Source: Chrysoperla carnea (Eukaryota; Arthropoda; Insecta; Neuroptera; Chrysopidae). Taken from it: DNA of 64,000 bases. Both the position numbers and the translations under genes were made by a program. The DNA is taken from the NCBI RefSeq assembly GCF_905475395.1, contig NC_058342.1, positions 37,132,640 through 37,196,639 of the forward strand. Reading direction: 5' to 3'. Below are positions 62,682-64,000 of this stretch, in pieces (positions within the stretch are counted from its first letter, which is position 1; each line of letters starts with the position of its first letter). The notes below the pieces were generated by a model. It did no database searches, had not been told where the DNA came from, and saw only the letters and a list, made by a program, of their open reading frames with translations.

Positions 62682-63006
62682 TTAAGGTAGTTCTATCAGT
62701 AATAGACTTTGCATTCAGAATTTAATGAAACTTGGCATAGTTGTCCATTATTATATCATAAGTAACCAGTTAAATTTTTAGGGGCCTTCAGAGAACTGAA
62801 AAAAAGATATTTTAAAGATATTTGAACATTGATTCTTATGGAAAATCACAGATTTTATTTTATTTCACAAAACTGGACGTTCAGATTTTCAGTTCTGTGA
62901 CAGTCCCTAAAAATTTAACTGGTTAATTATGAGATAATAATGGACAACTATGCCAAGTTTTATTAAATTCTGAATGCAAAGTCTATTACCGATAGCACTA
63001 CCTTAA
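62682..63006. mobile_element. TTAA-bounded foldback element, copy 2 (325 bp)
   Basis: TTAAGGTAGTTCTATCAGTA on the left pairs with CTACCTTAA on the right. The arms extend further inward than in copy 1 (AAATTTTTAGGG paired with CCCTAAAAATTTAACTGG), so this copy is the better-preserved palindrome. Sequence is otherwise near-identical to 45151-45429. Confidence 0.75.
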
Positions 63007-63919
63007 GAACATTATTAAAATATTTTAAACTCTTTCGAGAAAATTTTCTTAATTAACAATTGTCTAACTTGTTGAAAAATTAACTTTAAGGTAAATTTCC
63101 AACAGTAATAGATTCTTTAAAGTAATACACCATAATTTTTTCAAATTTTTATTACAATTGGGACATACCTACTCATTTTTCTCGCTATTACAACAATCTA
63201 ACAATGACGCACGAAGACCTATTTTCAGCATAAAATTAAAATTATAAATAATGGAGATACAGTTCCGGGACTGGGAGTTTTTTATTGAAAATTTCCTACT
63301 CTTTAAGAATCTTTTTAAGAATTTTATGAAATATAGGCTAAAAATATTTTGAATTGTTTATAACTATTGCAATTTTTTATGCACTGAATGATCTTTCAAA
63401 TATTATGACAGAAAAAAATAATATAAAAATACTGAAAGCATTAAAAAATTGATTTGATGTTGATTTTTAAAGTTTAAATTAAAATCTTAAGTAAAACACT
63501 TTTACTTAAGATTACTTTTAAAACTACAAGCTTTTATTACAGTTAAAAGAGAAAAATAATTTTTTCTCCAAGTCACTACTTGAAGATTGCTTATAAAAGC
63601 TTGAGGAGTCCAAGCTAATACAAATTTGAGTTTTAACGTTCTTATAAACATAAAAAAAAAATTAATAAAAAATACTTTTTAAGGAACAAGCTTTTATTAT
63701 ACTAAAAAGTCGAAAAAAATTTTATCTATATGTCACTTATACCTTTTACTGTTTGTAAATGCTTGAGGCGCTCAAATTACAATATCAAAGATGAATCGCG
63801 GAACGCCTTATCTACTGTATTAAATAAAAAAGCTTGTAAAAAAAGTATTTGGAGCAAAATTTGTTCTTAAGGCAACAAGGAAATACTTTGATTTAAAAAA
63901 ATATTTTCTTGCGACTTAC
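63007..63919. mobile_element. Degenerate CAAGCTTTTATTGTAC element copies and AT-rich DNA
   Basis: At 63524-63610 is a diverged arm (ACAAGCTTTTATTACAG, TATAAAAGCTTGAGGAG). At 63655-63855 another copy runs from ATACTTTTTAAGGAACAAGC through AATGCTTGAGGCGC to AAAAGCTTGTAAAAAAAGTA. The rest is AT-rich non-coding sequence. Confidence 0.5.
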
Positions 63920-64000
63920 TTGCAGTCAGCGAAACGATCTTGGTGCATGAATTCTGGTCGAATAGTGTTCATAGCCATATACTCAGTCATATTGATACAG
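63920..64000 (-). CDS. Possible coding exon running off the right edge, unrecognised
   Basis: On the minus strand one frame is open from the window edge to a consensus donor (GTAAGT at 63919-63914) and reads CINMTEYMAMNTIRPEF, MHQDRFADC and two bases of a further codon. The other two frames contain stops. The GC content is higher than in the flanking DNA. The length is too short to assign a family, and whether the first ATG inside is a start cannot be told. The next exon was not found within this window. Confidence 0.4.

Overview
The window is eukaryotic nuclear DNA, strongly AT-rich, with spliced genes (GT/AG introns of about 60 bp to 1.7 kb), no operons and many short non-autonomous transposons. 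Gene content and intron style point to an arthropod, most likely an insect; I cannot name the species.

Layout. The left end (1-1203, + strand) holds the last three coding exons of an intraflagellar-transport WD-repeat protein, most like WDR35/IFT121. Adenylate kinase 2 lies at 4275-6384 (minus, three exons, 239 aa). An internal piece of an IFT121-like gene reappears at 9025-9375, frameshifted and downstream of the gene's own 3' end. Rab32 lies at 10589-13618 (minus, five exons, 232 aa). At 17960-18928 (minus) there is one long coding exon for a Ser/Pro-rich, basic protein that I do not recognise. MAPKAP kinase 2 lies at 32112-35995 (minus, seven exons, 367 aa), and cytosolic acetyl-CoA synthetase at 37905-42650 (minus, eight exons, 685 aa). 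From 42.7 kb to the right edge I find no confident gene, only a weak 3'-exon candidate at 46090-46159 and an exon candidate at the right border.

The intact genes are unrelated housekeeping or signalling genes (cilium transport, adenine nucleotide balance, lysosome-related organelle traffic, p38 signalling, acetyl-CoA supply), each with its own promoter; they do not form a pathway cluster.

The rest is repeats. At least ten families of short inverted-repeat elements recur, some nested or sharing identical junctions. There is a SINE-like family with a TAA-type tail, and there are three unusual arrays: a 306-bp tandem satellite whose units are palindromes centred on a GGTACC site (24.0-25.0 kb), a 1.1-kb purely G-rich block of TTGGG/TTAGG followed by GGGAGT repeats (54.5-55.7 kb), and about 33 copies of a 39-bp monomer that is itself a near-perfect hairpin (59.07-60.37 kb). 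The hairpin satellite is the most striking structure here. All calls come from reading the sequence; no searches or folding programs were run.
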